DNA of 53,794 nt from Bacillota bacterium (lineage in GTDB: Bacteria > Bacillota > Clostridia > Christensenellales > CAG-138): positions 1 to 53,794 of the forward strand of contig JAEWYO010000009.1 of the NCBI GenBank assembly GCA_023395595.1. Reading direction: 5' to 3'. Both the position numbers and the translations under genes were made by a program. This document shows, piece by piece, positions 18,071-26,841 of the stretch (position 1 is the stretch's first letter; every line of letters starts with the position of its first letter). The notes below the pieces were generated by a model that saw nothing but the letters and a program-made list of their open reading frames with translations, had not been told where the DNA came from and ran no database searches.

Positions 18071-18925
18071 TTATGCGCGCGCTTTCCCCGCCGATCCGCA
18101 GACGATCATGCGTTGCATGACGAGTTGTTTGACCTTTTCGCGTCCAGCTTTGCCGAATTCCTTCGGATCATAGAGTGAAGGATTCCGCGCGAGCGCCTCG
18201 CGTACACCTTCCGTATATGCGTTTCTCAGTTCGGTTGCAAAATTCACCTTGCAGATGCCGCGGTTCACACAGTTTTGAATGTCCTCGTCCGTTAGCCCGG
18301 ACGCCCCGTGCAGCACGAGCGGAATCGAAACACGCTTGTGGATTTCGCTTAAGCGCTCGACATCCAACTGCGGCTTCCCCTTGTAAAAACCGTGCGCGGT
18401 GCCAATCGCCACGGCAAGTGAGGAAATACCTGTTCGTGCGCAGAACTCCTCTGCCTCGGCGGGATCTGTATAGCCGGGGTCATCGGTCTGTGTCTCGTCT
18501 TCTTTTCCGCCGACTTTGCCAAGCTCCGCCTCGACAGGCACGCCGCAAGGCGCGCACATTTCAACCACGCGGCTGGTCAGCGCGATATTTTCTTCAAAGC
18601 TTCGCTTCGATCCATCGATCATTGCAGACGTATATCCCGCGCGCAGGCAGCGCGCCGCCGTCGCAAACGAGTTTCCGTGATCCAGATGCAGCGCAACCGG
18701 AACCCGGTAGTTGAGCGAAAGCCCGCGCGTCATGCCGAAGAAGGCCTCCGGCGTTGCATAGTTCAGCATCGACGGCGTGGTTTGCAGGATGAAAGGAGAT
18801 TGCGTCTCCGCCGCCGCCTCAAACACCGCCTGCATGATCTCCAGATTTTCCGTGTTAAACGCGCCGACGGCATATCCGCCGTTCTGCGCGAGAAGCAACA
18901 TCTCTTTTGTATCCGTGAGTGCCAT
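18071..18925 (-). CDS. gatY: Class II ketose-bisphosphate aldolase, GatY/KbaY type
   Basis: A 284-residue zinc aldolase. Metal and catalytic residues are in VALHLDHGNSFATA (Asp and His), AIGTAHGFY (His) and LVLHGASGL (His), with the phosphate-binding GKVGGKEDE loop. Family members cleave tagatose- or fructose-1,6-bisphosphate to dihydroxyacetone phosphate and glyceraldehyde 3-phosphate. The GatZ partner subunit is encoded just upstream of the intervening LacI gene, which favours the tagatose type. AGAGG precedes the ATG by 5 nt. In this operon the true substrate could be another ketose phosphate. Confidence 0.88.
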   Translation of the reverse strand: MALTDTKEMLLLAQNGGYAVGAFNTENLEIMQAVFEAAAETQSPFILQTTPSMLNYATPEAFFGMTRGLSLNYRVPVALHLDHGNSFATAARCLRAGYTSAMIDGSKRSFEENIALTSRVVEMCAPCGVPVEAELGKVGGKEDETQTDDPGYTDPAEAEEFCARTGISSLAVAIGTAHGFYKGKPQLDVERLSEIHKRVSIPLVLHGASGLTDEDIQNCVNRGICKVNFATELRNAYTEGVREALARNPSLYDPKEFGKAGREKVKQLVMQRMIVCGSAGKARA

Positions 18926-18939
18926 AAAAGCCTCTTTTC

Positions 18940-19926
18940 TTATGCCCTTTGCCCGTCGGCGAGTCTCAGCTCCGCCTTGATTCGCCGCACCATCGGCTGC
19001 GCATCCGCGCCCCCGTTGAGCCGCTCTAGAATCAACTCCGCCGCCGTTGCGCCCACCGTATCGCCGGAAAGCTCAAAGACCGGCGTCTGCCGACCCGGGA
19101 TTCGATATTTACCCTGATCGCCAAAGCCGACGATGTCGATATCCTGCATGAGCTTGAGCCCCGTATCCCGCGCCGCGGTCTCCGCACCCATGAACATCAG
19201 TGCGTCGGCGACAAGCACCGCGGTAGGCGGGGTCTCCATCGAGAGTAGGCGCAAAAACAGATCGTACCCTCCGGCAAAGCTGCTTGTGCCCGAGAGAAAC
19301 AGTGATTCATCCGGCACCTGCTGATAATCCTGAAACGCGCGCAGAAAACCGGTTTTGAGCTCCGAAACGGTGTAGGCGTTCTGTCCGCTCCAAATTGCGC
19401 CGATTCTGCGATGCTGTCGCGAAAAGAGATACTCCACAGCCTGATAGGCGGCGCCCGAATAGTCAGTCAATACGCTGTCAAACGCTGCGCCGGGAAACAC
19501 ACAGTCGAGCGCAACCACAGGCATTCCGTCGCAGAGTGCCGCGATTTCGTCCGCCCCGATCTGATTGGGCAAAATAACGAGCCCATCCGTGTTTCCGCTC
19601 AGAAGCCTGATCTTATCCCGCTCCGGTGCATCTTCGGCATATGCCGAGAGGATCATCGAATATCCGTTGAAAAGCAACGTGCGATCCAGCGCGGTGAGCA
19701 TGCCGCCCATGCCCGCCAGAGAGTCCGCAGGCAGCACGACGCCGATCGTATTTGATCGCTGTCGTTTGAGCGTGCGCGCGGCAAAATTCATGCGGTAGTG
19801 CAGTTTTGAGACCGCTTCGTCCAACATCGCGCGATTTTCGGGGCGCACATTGCCGCCGTTGAGATATTTTGAAACCGTGCCGAATGCAAGGCCCGTGTAT
19901 TCCGAAAGATCCCGAATTGTAGGCAA
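18940..19926 (-). CDS. LacI-family repressor inside the sugar operon
   Basis: A 328-residue regulator with an N-terminal helix-turn-helix (IRDLSEYTGLAFGTVSKYLNG, hinge through about residue 58) and a type I periplasmic-binding-like sensor domain. It begins with TTG at 19926: GGAGGGG lies 5 nt upstream and no ATG fits the conserved N-terminus. A weak start would keep repressor levels low. It lies between gatZ and gatY, so it probably responds to an intermediate of this pathway. A second regulator, the LacI fusion at 29.5 kb, adjoins the other end of the operon. Confidence 0.88.
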   Translation of the reverse strand: MPTIRDLSEYTGLAFGTVSKYLNGGNVRPENRAMLDEAVSKLHYRMNFAARTLKRQRSNTIGVVLPADSLAGMGGMLTALDRTLLFNGYSMILSAYAEDAPERDKIRLLSGNTDGLVILPNQIGADEIAALCDGMPVVALDCVFPGAAFDSVLTDYSGAAYQAVEYLFSRQHRRIGAIWSGQNAYTVSELKTGFLRAFQDYQQVPDESLFLSGTSSFAGGYDLFLRLLSMETPPTAVLVADALMFMGAETAARDTGLKLMQDIDIVGFGDQGKYRIPGRQTPVFELSGDTVGATAAELILERLNGGADAQPMVRRIKAELRLADGQRA

Positions 19927-19960
19927 GCGCTCCCCTCCTCTCCGCAGCAGTTTGTTTTGC

Positions 19961-21235
19961 TCAATAGTACGTTTTGATCACGTCGCGAATGCGCTCCTTG
20001 ATGAGCCATTGCGCGTTTACACCGCCGTTTTTCGCCAGAATGGCTTCCTTTTGCGCGGGAAAATACTGGCTCGTGAGTCCGAACGGAAGGGGTTTTGCGT
20101 TGATATTCGCCAAAAGCCTGCCGATGGATTGTTTGATGGTGTCGTCTTCCAGATAATAGCGGCAGCGATCCGAGAGGCTGTATCGCCGCGCAAACGCGAG
20201 ATCGCCCTCCGTCCCGTGATAGTAGCGCTCCCAGTATTTCGGCTCCTGCATAAGCTTCTGCTCCAGCACATCCGAAAAGCGGGAATATCCGCCCACGGGT
20301 GAGAACGCATAAAGGTCCCTCTCCATGCTCTCCAGCGCAAAGAGTGCTTCGCGCAGGGCAAACGTCAGCGCCGGCCCAACCTTGAGGATCGCGATGCCAT
20401 CTCTGCGCATTGCACGGAGTGCGCTCGTAGGTTGATAGTCGGTCGAGTGCCCTTCCAGAACGAACGGAAGCGCCTTTGCGTGGTTTGTGAGTCGCTTTGC
20501 TTTTTCGGAATCGTAGACGATGATCGTGTTGTCCGCAAACTCCACACCCGGCTGCACCACGACAGCGATGACCCGCTTGAATGCTTCGTCAAGCTCCTTA
20601 TCGTGAAATGCCTTGCGGAATGCTTCAAGCGTCGCGTCAAGGTTCTCCGGCGGAGTGATTGCGAGCGCATCCTCGTTTTCGGTTGCGCCGCCGGGAATCG
20701 GTACCTCACTGCCGACGACATAGACCGGTTCCTCGCCGGATTTTGCCGCGCGTTCGGCGACCGCGCAGAGTCGCGCGGCTCTACGTGCGATGGTTTCATC
20801 CGTCAGCGGCTGATCCTGCGGGTCATCCTTGAGACGCATGCTGGTGTCGAGGTGAATCTTGCGAAAGCCCGCACGCACAAACGCGTCGATCAAGACCTCC
20901 GCTTTTGCCATTGCGTCCGCTTCCGGTTCCGCGCTCCAGGTCAGTGGGCCGAGATGGTCCCCGCCCAGGATCAGCTGCTCCATCGGCAGCCCAACCTTCT
21001 GTGCCAGAGACTGTACGTATGCCGCGAAATCCGCGGGCTGCATGCCGGTGTAGCCACCGTACTGATTGACCTGATTTGCCGTGGCTTCCACAAGCACCGC
21101 ACACTTTTGCTCAAGCCCAAACTCCATCGCGGCTTCGATTACGAATGCATTTGCGCTGCAAATGCTGCAAATGCCGTCCTCAAAGCCGGACTTCTGCCGC
21201 TGTACGAGGTTTAAAAAATACTGTTTTGCATCCAT
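19961..21235 (-). CDS. gatZ: GatZ/KbaZ-type aldolase subunit
   Basis: A 424-residue protein of the GatZ/KbaZ family, needed for full activity and stability of GatY-type tagatose-bisphosphate aldolase. Family segments are ICSICSANAFVIEAA, VEATANQVNQYGGYTGM, ILGGDHLGPLTW, KIHLDTSM, EVPIPGGATE, ILKVGPALTFALRE and YSLSDRCRYY. I chose the ATG at 21235 because it gives the family N-terminus; an in-frame ATG at 21265 is possible and neither has a strong ribosome site. The two subunits are not adjacent: a LacI gene separates them. Confidence 0.88.
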   Translation of the reverse strand: MDAKQYFLNLVQRQKSGFEDGICSICSANAFVIEAAMEFGLEQKCAVLVEATANQVNQYGGYTGMQPADFAAYVQSLAQKVGLPMEQLILGGDHLGPLTWSAEPEADAMAKAEVLIDAFVRAGFRKIHLDTSMRLKDDPQDQPLTDETIARRAARLCAVAERAAKSGEEPVYVVGSEVPIPGGATENEDALAITPPENLDATLEAFRKAFHDKELDEAFKRVIAVVVQPGVEFADNTIIVYDSEKAKRLTNHAKALPFVLEGHSTDYQPTSALRAMRRDGIAILKVGPALTFALREALFALESMERDLYAFSPVGGYSRFSDVLEQKLMQEPKYWERYYHGTEGDLAFARRYSLSDRCRYYLEDDTIKQSIGRLLANINAKPLPFGLTSQYFPAQKEAILAKNGGVNAQWLIKERIRDVIKTYY

Positions 21236-21278
21236 ATCGGTCGTTTGATCGTCCGTTCTTTTCATTTCTGGTGTGCAA

Positions 21279-22289
21279 TTATTTCGTGATCGTCCCGTCC
21301 TCATCCCAGAGGTCGTGCCAATCGTTCGCGCCCGGCCAGAGGAACACCTGCCCCTTGATCAGACGGCAGTTCTTGTCCGCGAGGCGGATGGATTCCATCT
21401 CGGCTTGGGTCAGCGGGTCTTCCGTGACGCACTTGAGGTTGCTCGTATATTCATTCTCATAAACAGAGAAGGGAATCGGCGTCTGTCCGCGCTGAACCGC
21501 CCACTTAATGCAGATCACAGCCGGGTGAACCCCGTGCGCCCTCGCGATTTCCGCTACTTCCGGCATCTGAATGTCCACAACATCGTCGGGCGTCTTGTCG
21601 CGATCCGGGCGCGTCGGCGAGCCGATCGGGCAAAAGCCGATGGGTTGGATATCGTGCGCCAGGATATAATCAAACAGTTTCTGTTGCTGGAAGCTCGGAT
21701 GGAGTTCCATCTCGATGGCTGCGGGTTTGATCCGGCAGAGCGGAAGCACCGCCTCCAGCTTCGGAATCGTCATGCTCGACATGCCGATGTATTTCACGAG
21801 TCCCATGTCAACCAGCCGCTCGCACTGCCGCCAGGTTGCCATGAACGCATCCACGGAGAACGGTGTGCTGTCCGGGTTGCGGGCGTCACCGTCGCATCCC
21901 GGCGCATGATAATTGGCAAATGGCCAGTGCACAAAGAACAGATCGATATAATTCAACCGCAGATCCCGCAAACTCTTGGCGCAGGAGAGCAGAACATCTC
22001 CCTGTCCGTGCATGTTGTTCCAAACCTTCGTGGTGATAAAGAGCTCTTCGCGCTTGACGGTGCCCTTATCGAACGCTGCTTGAAACACCTGCCCGATCAA
22101 ATCTTCGTTGCCGTAGACTGCCGCGCAATCAAACAGGCGATAGCCAACCTCAATCGCTCCCGCGACCGCGTTGCTGACCTGTTCTGCGCTGAACCGATCG
22201 GACCCGAACGTACCCATACCGATCCCCGGCATGAATGATCCATCAAAGAGCTTTCTTTGCGGAACGAGAACGGGATTGATTTTTTCCAT
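21279..22289 (-). CDS. Aldo/keto reductase
   Basis: NAD(P)H-dependent oxidoreductase of 336 residues with a TIM-barrel AKR pattern. The catalytic tetrad is visible: Asp and Tyr in RLFDCAAVYGNED, Lys in ITTKVWNN and His in LFFVHWPF. ATG at 22289 has GAGGAGG 7 nt upstream; an earlier in-frame start overlaps that site. Next to a GatD-type dehydrogenase and a sugar mutarotase, it likely interconverts an aldose and its alditol, or reduces an aldehyde. The specific substrate is unknown. Confidence 0.85.
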   Translation of the reverse strand: MEKINPVLVPQRKLFDGSFMPGIGMGTFGSDRFSAEQVSNAVAGAIEVGYRLFDCAAVYGNEDLIGQVFQAAFDKGTVKREELFITTKVWNNMHGQGDVLLSCAKSLRDLRLNYIDLFFVHWPFANYHAPGCDGDARNPDSTPFSVDAFMATWRQCERLVDMGLVKYIGMSSMTIPKLEAVLPLCRIKPAAIEMELHPSFQQQKLFDYILAHDIQPIGFCPIGSPTRPDRDKTPDDVVDIQMPEVAEIARAHGVHPAVICIKWAVQRGQTPIPFSVYENEYTSNLKCVTEDPLTQAEMESIRLADKNCRLIKGQVFLWPGANDWHDLWDEDGTITK

Positions 22290-22368
22290 TTGTTTGCCTC
22301 CTCGGATGTTCAATATTTACTGAAAACGCGCTGCTTACTCTCTCGCACGTTCATTTCAAGTTTTCGGG

Positions 22369-23442
22369 TTACGCCTTGCCTGCGGCAAGCGATGCATAGG
22401 GTTCATTCATGAGCAGAATCTTACCCGTGACCGCGCCCGGTGTTTCAAACAGCATGAATGCCTTCTGCGCACGCTCCAAGGGATACCGCGCGCAGATGAA
22501 CGCCTCGTCAAACTTCAGCCGCCCGTCGGCATAATATTCCGCCGTCATCGTCCATTCGCGACCCGGGAACGGCGCGCTGTAGCTCATCCAAGAGCCCGTG
22601 AGCCGGAACTCCTTGCGGTTCATGTTCTCCCACTCCGCGGGCGTAAACGTCAAATCCGCGTGCGGTGTGCCGATGAAGCAGAGATGCGCTTTGTTACCCG
22701 CAAGTGAGAACGCGAGCTTCATCGTCGGAATCACGCCTGCGGTTTCAAATACATAATCAAACCCGCCGCGCGAAAACGCTTTTGCCGCCTCAGTAAATCC
22801 CGCTTCCCGCGTGTCAAACGTCGCGTCCGTGCCCATGCGTTTGGCGAGCTCCAGCCGTTCGGGGCTGATGTCAAACACGGCAATGGATTTTGCGCCGAGC
22901 AACCGCGCCCATTGCAGTGTAAAAATGCCGATGGTGCCGCCGCCAAGTATGGCGACGCTTCCGCCGCCGCGATAGTCGCACTGCAATACGCCGTGCAACG
23001 CAACGGTGGAAGGCTCGAACATCGCGCCGCGCTCAAACGAGATCGAACTGTCGAACACGACCGCGTTGCGTTCGGGGATCGCGATGTAATCCGCATTGCT
23101 GCCCTGCTGACGGGAACCGATGAAACTGTAGTGCTTGCAAAGCGAATAGTTGCCCTTTTGGCAGTCCGCACAACGCATGCACGGCAGTAGCGGTGCGCCG
23201 GAGACGCGGTCGCCCACCTTCACGAGGGTCACTTTTGCGCCGATTTCGACGACTTCGCCGGAAAATTCGTGTCCCAATACAATTGGGTAAAAATGCACGC
23301 CGTTGTGGAAGAACCGCGGCAGATCGGAGCCGCAGATGCCGGAGGCAGCCACGCGCACGAGCACGCCGTCTTCCTGAAGCGTTGGCATATCGTAGTCTTT
23401 GTATTCAATTTGCTTATTCTGTGTCAATACGGCCGCTTTCAC
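22369..23442 (-). CDS. Zinc alcohol dehydrogenase, GatD-like
   Basis: A 357-residue medium-chain dehydrogenase. Catalytic zinc ligands lie in SGICGSDLPRFFHNG and GHEFSGE, and structural zinc cysteines in CMRCADCQKGNYSLC. The cofactor fold has ILGGGTIGI. Segments such as LGHEFSG and GSWMSYSAPFPGREW closely match galactitol-1-phosphate 5-dehydrogenase. No PTS genes accompany it and an ABC importer does, so its substrate here is more likely a free polyol or ketose. Its start overlaps the kinase stop by 4 nt. Confidence 0.86.
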   Translation of the reverse strand: MKAAVLTQNKQIEYKDYDMPTLQEDGVLVRVAASGICGSDLPRFFHNGVHFYPIVLGHEFSGEVVEIGAKVTLVKVGDRVSGAPLLPCMRCADCQKGNYSLCKHYSFIGSRQQGSNADYIAIPERNAVVFDSSISFERGAMFEPSTVALHGVLQCDYRGGGSVAILGGGTIGIFTLQWARLLGAKSIAVFDISPERLELAKRMGTDATFDTREAGFTEAAKAFSRGGFDYVFETAGVIPTMKLAFSLAGNKAHLCFIGTPHADLTFTPAEWENMNRKEFRLTGSWMSYSAPFPGREWTMTAEYYADGRLKFDEAFICARYPLERAQKAFMLFETPGAVTGKILLMNEPYASLAAGKA

Positions 23443-24971
23443 GCGCGAGCCCTCCTGCTTTGTTTCATGATTTCTTTGAGCTGGTCATACAACGCGCGGT
23501 AGACAAGATAGCCCTGCTCATATGCTTGCGCATCCTTCGAGTTGCACGTTTGGGTGCGCTTGACGTGTACTGTTTGTGCGACCGCCGTTTCAAAATCGGG
23601 ATAGACACCAACGCCGACGCCCGCAAGCAGCGCGGCACCCAGCGGGGTTGCGAGGTCGCTCTCCGGCACCTCGATGTCCTTTCCCGTGATATCCGCTTTG
23701 ATCTGTGTCCAGAGGCGGGAGTTTGCGCTGCCGCCCGTGGCGCGGAGGGTATGAACCGTTGCCCCAACCGACTCCGCAATCTCCAGATTGTGCAGAAGCG
23801 AGTATGCAACGCCTTCCATCAGCGCGCGCACCAAGTGCGCACGCGTCTTGCTGTAGTCCAATCCGAAATAAACACCTTGCGCATCGCTATCCCAGATCGG
23901 TGAACGCTCTCCCGCAAGATACGGCAGGAAGACGACCCCTTCACTGCCTGCTGGAATCGCTTCGGCAAGCGCATCGAGAAAGGCAAAGGAGGATCCACCT
24001 TTCTCGAGCGCCATCCGACGTTCGAAATCCGCAAACTCGCGCTCAAACCATCGCATCGCGCCGCCGCCGCCTGTTGTGCCACCCTGCAACAACCAGTGGT
24101 TCGGTACGACATGGTATCCCAGAATGAGGCGCGGATCCGCGCAGTATTGATCGATACAGATGCTCATACCACCGGCTTGTCCGCCCTGCTCCTGCGTTTG
24201 CCCCGCGCGAAGTACCCCCGCGCCAAGCGTGCTGCAGGCTGCGTCCAGACCACCCGCGACGACCGGTGTCCCCACGAGCAGCCCCGTTTGCCGCGCGGCT
24301 TCTGCGTGTACATGGCCGATGACTGCGTGACAAGCGGTAAGTGCGGGGATCAACCCCGGTTCGATGCCGAGGGCTTTGCACATGGTTTCGTCCATGCGCC
24401 CGTTTCTCATATCAAAACAATGCAGCCCATATGCCTGAGAGATGTCCATGCTGACGCTGCCCGTCAGCCGGTAGGCGATAAACCCGTTGGACTGCATGAT
24501 CCATTTCGTCTTTGCATAGGCTTGCGGCAGATGCCGCTGCAGCCAGAGAATCTTTGCCGTGACATATTGCGCCTTGAGCGGGTTGCCGCTCAGCGCGAAG
24601 ATTATGTCCGCTCCGATACGGGCATTGAGTTCCTCGCAGATGCTTTCCGCGCGGGTGTCCAGCCAGATCGGGTCCGGCGCGAGCACGCTGCCCTGCGCGT
24701 CCATCGCGATGGCCGACCATCCCTGCCCGTCAATGCCAATGCCCGCGATCTGTCCTGCGGTAACGCTGCCTTGCGCCAACATCTCTTTTGTACCGCGGCA
24801 GACAGCCTCCCACCAGTGATCCGGGTCCTGCTCAACATGGCCCGGGAGTGGGTATTGCGTCGCATACTCAACCGTCCGGCTCGTCAGCGCCTTGCCGTCT
24901 TGCGAAAACACGACAAGTTTACAGGCGCTGGTGCCGATATCGATCCCTAAAAGGCAGTTGTCCCGACTCAC
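23439..24971 (-). CDS. FGGY-family sugar kinase, xylulokinase-like
   Basis: ATP-dependent carbohydrate kinase of 510 residues. It has the N-terminal phosphate loop GIDIGTSACKLVVF, the substrate-loop GIGIDGQGWSA, the central GGLDAACSTLGAG, and YLAGERSPIWDSDAQG and ATGGSANSRLWTQI in the C-terminal half, in the order seen in XylB. FGGY substrate specificity cannot be read reliably; D-xylulose, D-ribulose, L-fuculose and erythritol-type substrates are all found in the family. Overlaps by 4 nt with both neighbours (mutarotase upstream, dehydrogenase downstream). Confidence 0.87.
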   Translation of the reverse strand: MSRDNCLLGIDIGTSACKLVVFSQDGKALTSRTVEYATQYPLPGHVEQDPDHWWEAVCRGTKEMLAQGSVTAGQIAGIGIDGQGWSAIAMDAQGSVLAPDPIWLDTRAESICEELNARIGADIIFALSGNPLKAQYVTAKILWLQRHLPQAYAKTKWIMQSNGFIAYRLTGSVSMDISQAYGLHCFDMRNGRMDETMCKALGIEPGLIPALTACHAVIGHVHAEAARQTGLLVGTPVVAGGLDAACSTLGAGVLRAGQTQEQGGQAGGMSICIDQYCADPRLILGYHVVPNHWLLQGGTTGGGGAMRWFEREFADFERRMALEKGGSSFAFLDALAEAIPAGSEGVVFLPYLAGERSPIWDSDAQGVYFGLDYSKTRAHLVRALMEGVAYSLLHNLEIAESVGATVHTLRATGGSANSRLWTQIKADITGKDIEVPESDLATPLGAALLAGVGVGVYPDFETAVAQTVHVKRTQTCNSKDAQAYEQGYLVYRALYDQLKEIMKQSRRARA

Positions 24972-25414
24972 TTGATGACTCCCTTTTGAATGATCACGTT
25001 GGCGTAAATCTGTGTTTCACCTGTCTGCACGATGCAGTAGGACTTTTTCGCCGCCTCGTAGAAGGCGAAACGCTCCAGATAACCCACCGCGTTTTTGCCG
25101 CGCGGGTCGTTTTGGGCGACGATGGCTTCATAGTCCTTCCAAATCGGAATCTCGAGATCCTTGTCGCATTCCATCGTCTGCATGAGCATCACGGGTGTGT
25201 CCGTATAGCTATCCGTCGGGATCACCTGCAGAATCGCTTCCAGCATCGCCGTGCCGGAGAGTCCGTCCGCACGTAAAAACTTGCAGTTACCCTCATGCGC
25301 AAAGCGCTTGCCGGGAAAATTCGCGTCGCCTAAAACGATCACATCGCTGTGTCCCATCTCGCAAAGTGTTGCGAGCAGTTCGGGCGAAAGAATGCTGGGA
25401 ATGTTCTTTAACAT
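24968..25414 (-). CDS. fucU: Sugar mutarotase of the RbsD/FucU family
   Basis: A 148-residue protein that interconverts sugar anomers or ring forms. The N-terminal MGHSDVIVLGDANFPG contains the catalytic His and Asp, and the C-terminal GETQIYANVIIQKGV holds the Tyr-Asn pair typical of the family. Length fits FucU more than RbsD. FucU proteins act on L-fucose and also D-ribose or D-galactose forms, so the imported substrate is probably a free aldose. It follows the importer genes and is coupled to the kinase by a 4-nt overlap. Confidence 0.9.
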   Translation of the reverse strand: MLKNIPSILSPELLATLCEMGHSDVIVLGDANFPGKRFAHEGNCKFLRADGLSGTAMLEAILQVIPTDSYTDTPVMLMQTMECDKDLEIPIWKDYEAIVAQNDPRGKNAVGYLERFAFYEAAKKSYCIVQTGETQIYANVIIQKGVIK

Positions 25415-25440
25415 GGAAGAAAAGCCTCCGTCAGTGTGAT

Positions 25441-25460
25441 TGCAAACACATCTGTTTGCA
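25441..25460. promoter_or_regulatory. Palindrome before fucU, operator candidate
   Basis: TGCAAACACATCTGTTTGCA has perfect 8-bp arms and a 4-nt centre. It lies 27 nt upstream of fucU, between the binding-protein and enzyme parts of the operon, and could be a repressor site or leader hairpin. Confidence 0.5.
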
Positions 25461-25507
25461 GAAAAATTCCAGTGGATACGCTTGATCCAAACAGGATTAT
25501 TGCTTGT

Positions 25508-25534
25508 GCGGGGCAGCCTGTTCGGCTGCCCCGC
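25508..25534 (-). other. Intercistronic GC-rich hairpin after binding-protein gene
   Basis: Perfect 11-bp stem GCGGGGCAGCC/GGCTGCCCCGC with a 5-nt loop and no T-run. It sits 17 nt after the binding-protein stop and probably stabilises its message or partly terminates before the enzyme genes. Confidence 0.65.
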
Positions 25535-25551
25535 TCGGATCAGACTGATGA

Positions 25552-26700
25552 TTAATCGTAGAGCAGTTTCGCGATGTCCGGATCGTCCATGTTGTCCACG
25601 GTGTAGAACTGGCAGCCGGTGTCAACCACGGCCGGGATGCTCTCGCCCTGGATTGCCTTGTACGCAAGTTCGACTGCATAGTAGCCGATCATGTACGGAT
25701 CCTGGGTGACTGCGCCGAAGAACCACTGGTTACGGATGGCGTTGAGCAGGGTTGCGCCGGAGTCGAAGCCGACAACAACCATGTCTTTATAACGGCCGTT
25801 CGTACGATCGAGGTCGGAACCGTCCGCGGTCGCGGCGAGCATGCCGTCAACAGAACCGGAGTTGGTGCAGAACACGGCGATCGGCGTCTTCTGGATGACA
25901 GCCTGCGCAGCAGCCTGACAGTCGGTCACGCTGGTGGTCGCAGCGATGGAGACGAGGATTTCCACAGCGGTATCACCGGACGTGGAGGCCTTCATCCACT
26001 TGTCATGACCGGTCACGGAGACAAGGCCGGGCTGCGCTGCATCGCAGAGCTTGAACATTTCATCCACGAAACCGGTCGTGCGGCCCGTGATGGAGGCGGA
26101 GGTCGCATCCTGGCTGATCACGGCGATCACAACAGGGGCATCCTTCGTTGCGGCTGCAACGGCGGCGGCGATGGATTCGATCGCATAGACCTTATCTGCG
26201 GCAAGCGCGCCGGCAGCAGTGTTGTCGGTCGAAGCGGTGGAAACAATGGAACCCTCGGGTGCATTCGGCACGCCGGAGTCAAAGCCGATGACCGGGATGC
26301 CGGCATCTTTGCAGGCCTGGAGTTGTTCGGTGACGGACTCGGTGTCAAGCGCTGCAAGGCACAGAGCGGCGGGCTTCTTCGCCATCGCGGCGTTCAGCAT
26401 ATCCACCTGGGTGCTGATGTCGGACTCGGACGGCGGGCCATCAAAGGTGATTTCCACGCCATACTTCGCCGCGGCATCCTGAGAGCCCAACATAACGGTC
26501 TGCCAGAACTTATGCTGGAAGCCTTTGGAGACAACCGGGATGTAGAGGGGGGCTGCAGCAGGCGCTTCCGTTGCGGCTGCGGGAGCTTCGGTTGCGGCGG
26601 CGGGTGCTTCGGTTGCTTCCGCTGCGGGTGCCGGTGCTGCACAAGCGATCGTGCCAAACACGAGCGCCACAGCCAATACGAGAACAAGCAGTTTCTTCAT
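25552..26700 (-). CDS. Sugar-binding lipoprotein of ribose-type ABC importer
   Basis: Type I periplasmic-binding lipoprotein of 382 residues (RbsB family). Signal peptide MKKLLVLVLAVALVFGTIAC with the lipidated Cys at residue 20, then a repetitive linker built of APAAATE units. The mature domain has the usual order: YIPVVSKGFQHKFWQ, CLAALDTES, VIGFDSGVP, QDATSASITGR, VGFDSGA and VTQDPYMIGYYAVEL. GGAGG lies 11 nt before the ATG at 26700. The bound sugar cannot be named; the downstream enzymes suggest an aldose or polyol. Confidence 0.9.
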   Translation of the reverse strand: MKKLLVLVLAVALVFGTIACAAPAPAAEATEAPAAATEAPAAATEAPAAAPLYIPVVSKGFQHKFWQTVMLGSQDAAAKYGVEITFDGPPSESDISTQVDMLNAAMAKKPAALCLAALDTESVTEQLQACKDAGIPVIGFDSGVPNAPEGSIVSTASTDNTAAGALAADKVYAIESIAAAVAAATKDAPVVIAVISQDATSASITGRTTGFVDEMFKLCDAAQPGLVSVTGHDKWMKASTSGDTAVEILVSIAATTSVTDCQAAAQAVIQKTPIAVFCTNSGSVDGMLAATADGSDLDRTNGRYKDMVVVGFDSGATLLNAIRNQWFFGAVTQDPYMIGYYAVELAYKAIQGESIPAVVDTGCQFYTVDNMDDPDIAKLLYD

Positions 26701-26734
26701 GATGTCTGTTTCCTCCATTTTATTTGGTTTATCT

Positions 26735-26752
26735 CAACGGGTTCACCCGTTG
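26735..26752 (-). other. Small intercistronic hairpin
   Basis: Perfect CAACGGG/CCCGTTG arms with loop TTCA, between the permease and binding-protein genes. No T-run follows, so mRNA processing or stability is more likely than termination. Confidence 0.4.
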
Positions 26753-26841
26753 GAGCCGGGTGTAATTGGCTGCACGAGCCAAGGGGTCTGGTTTTCAGCC
26801 CTAATTTCTTCTTATATAGTGTTGTTTGTCGGTCCTACTTG

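Noticed and set aside
19961..21304. Longer GatZ with extra N-terminal residues
   Set aside because: The extension lies in the intergenic gap, lacks a ribosome site and is not part of the family N-terminus.
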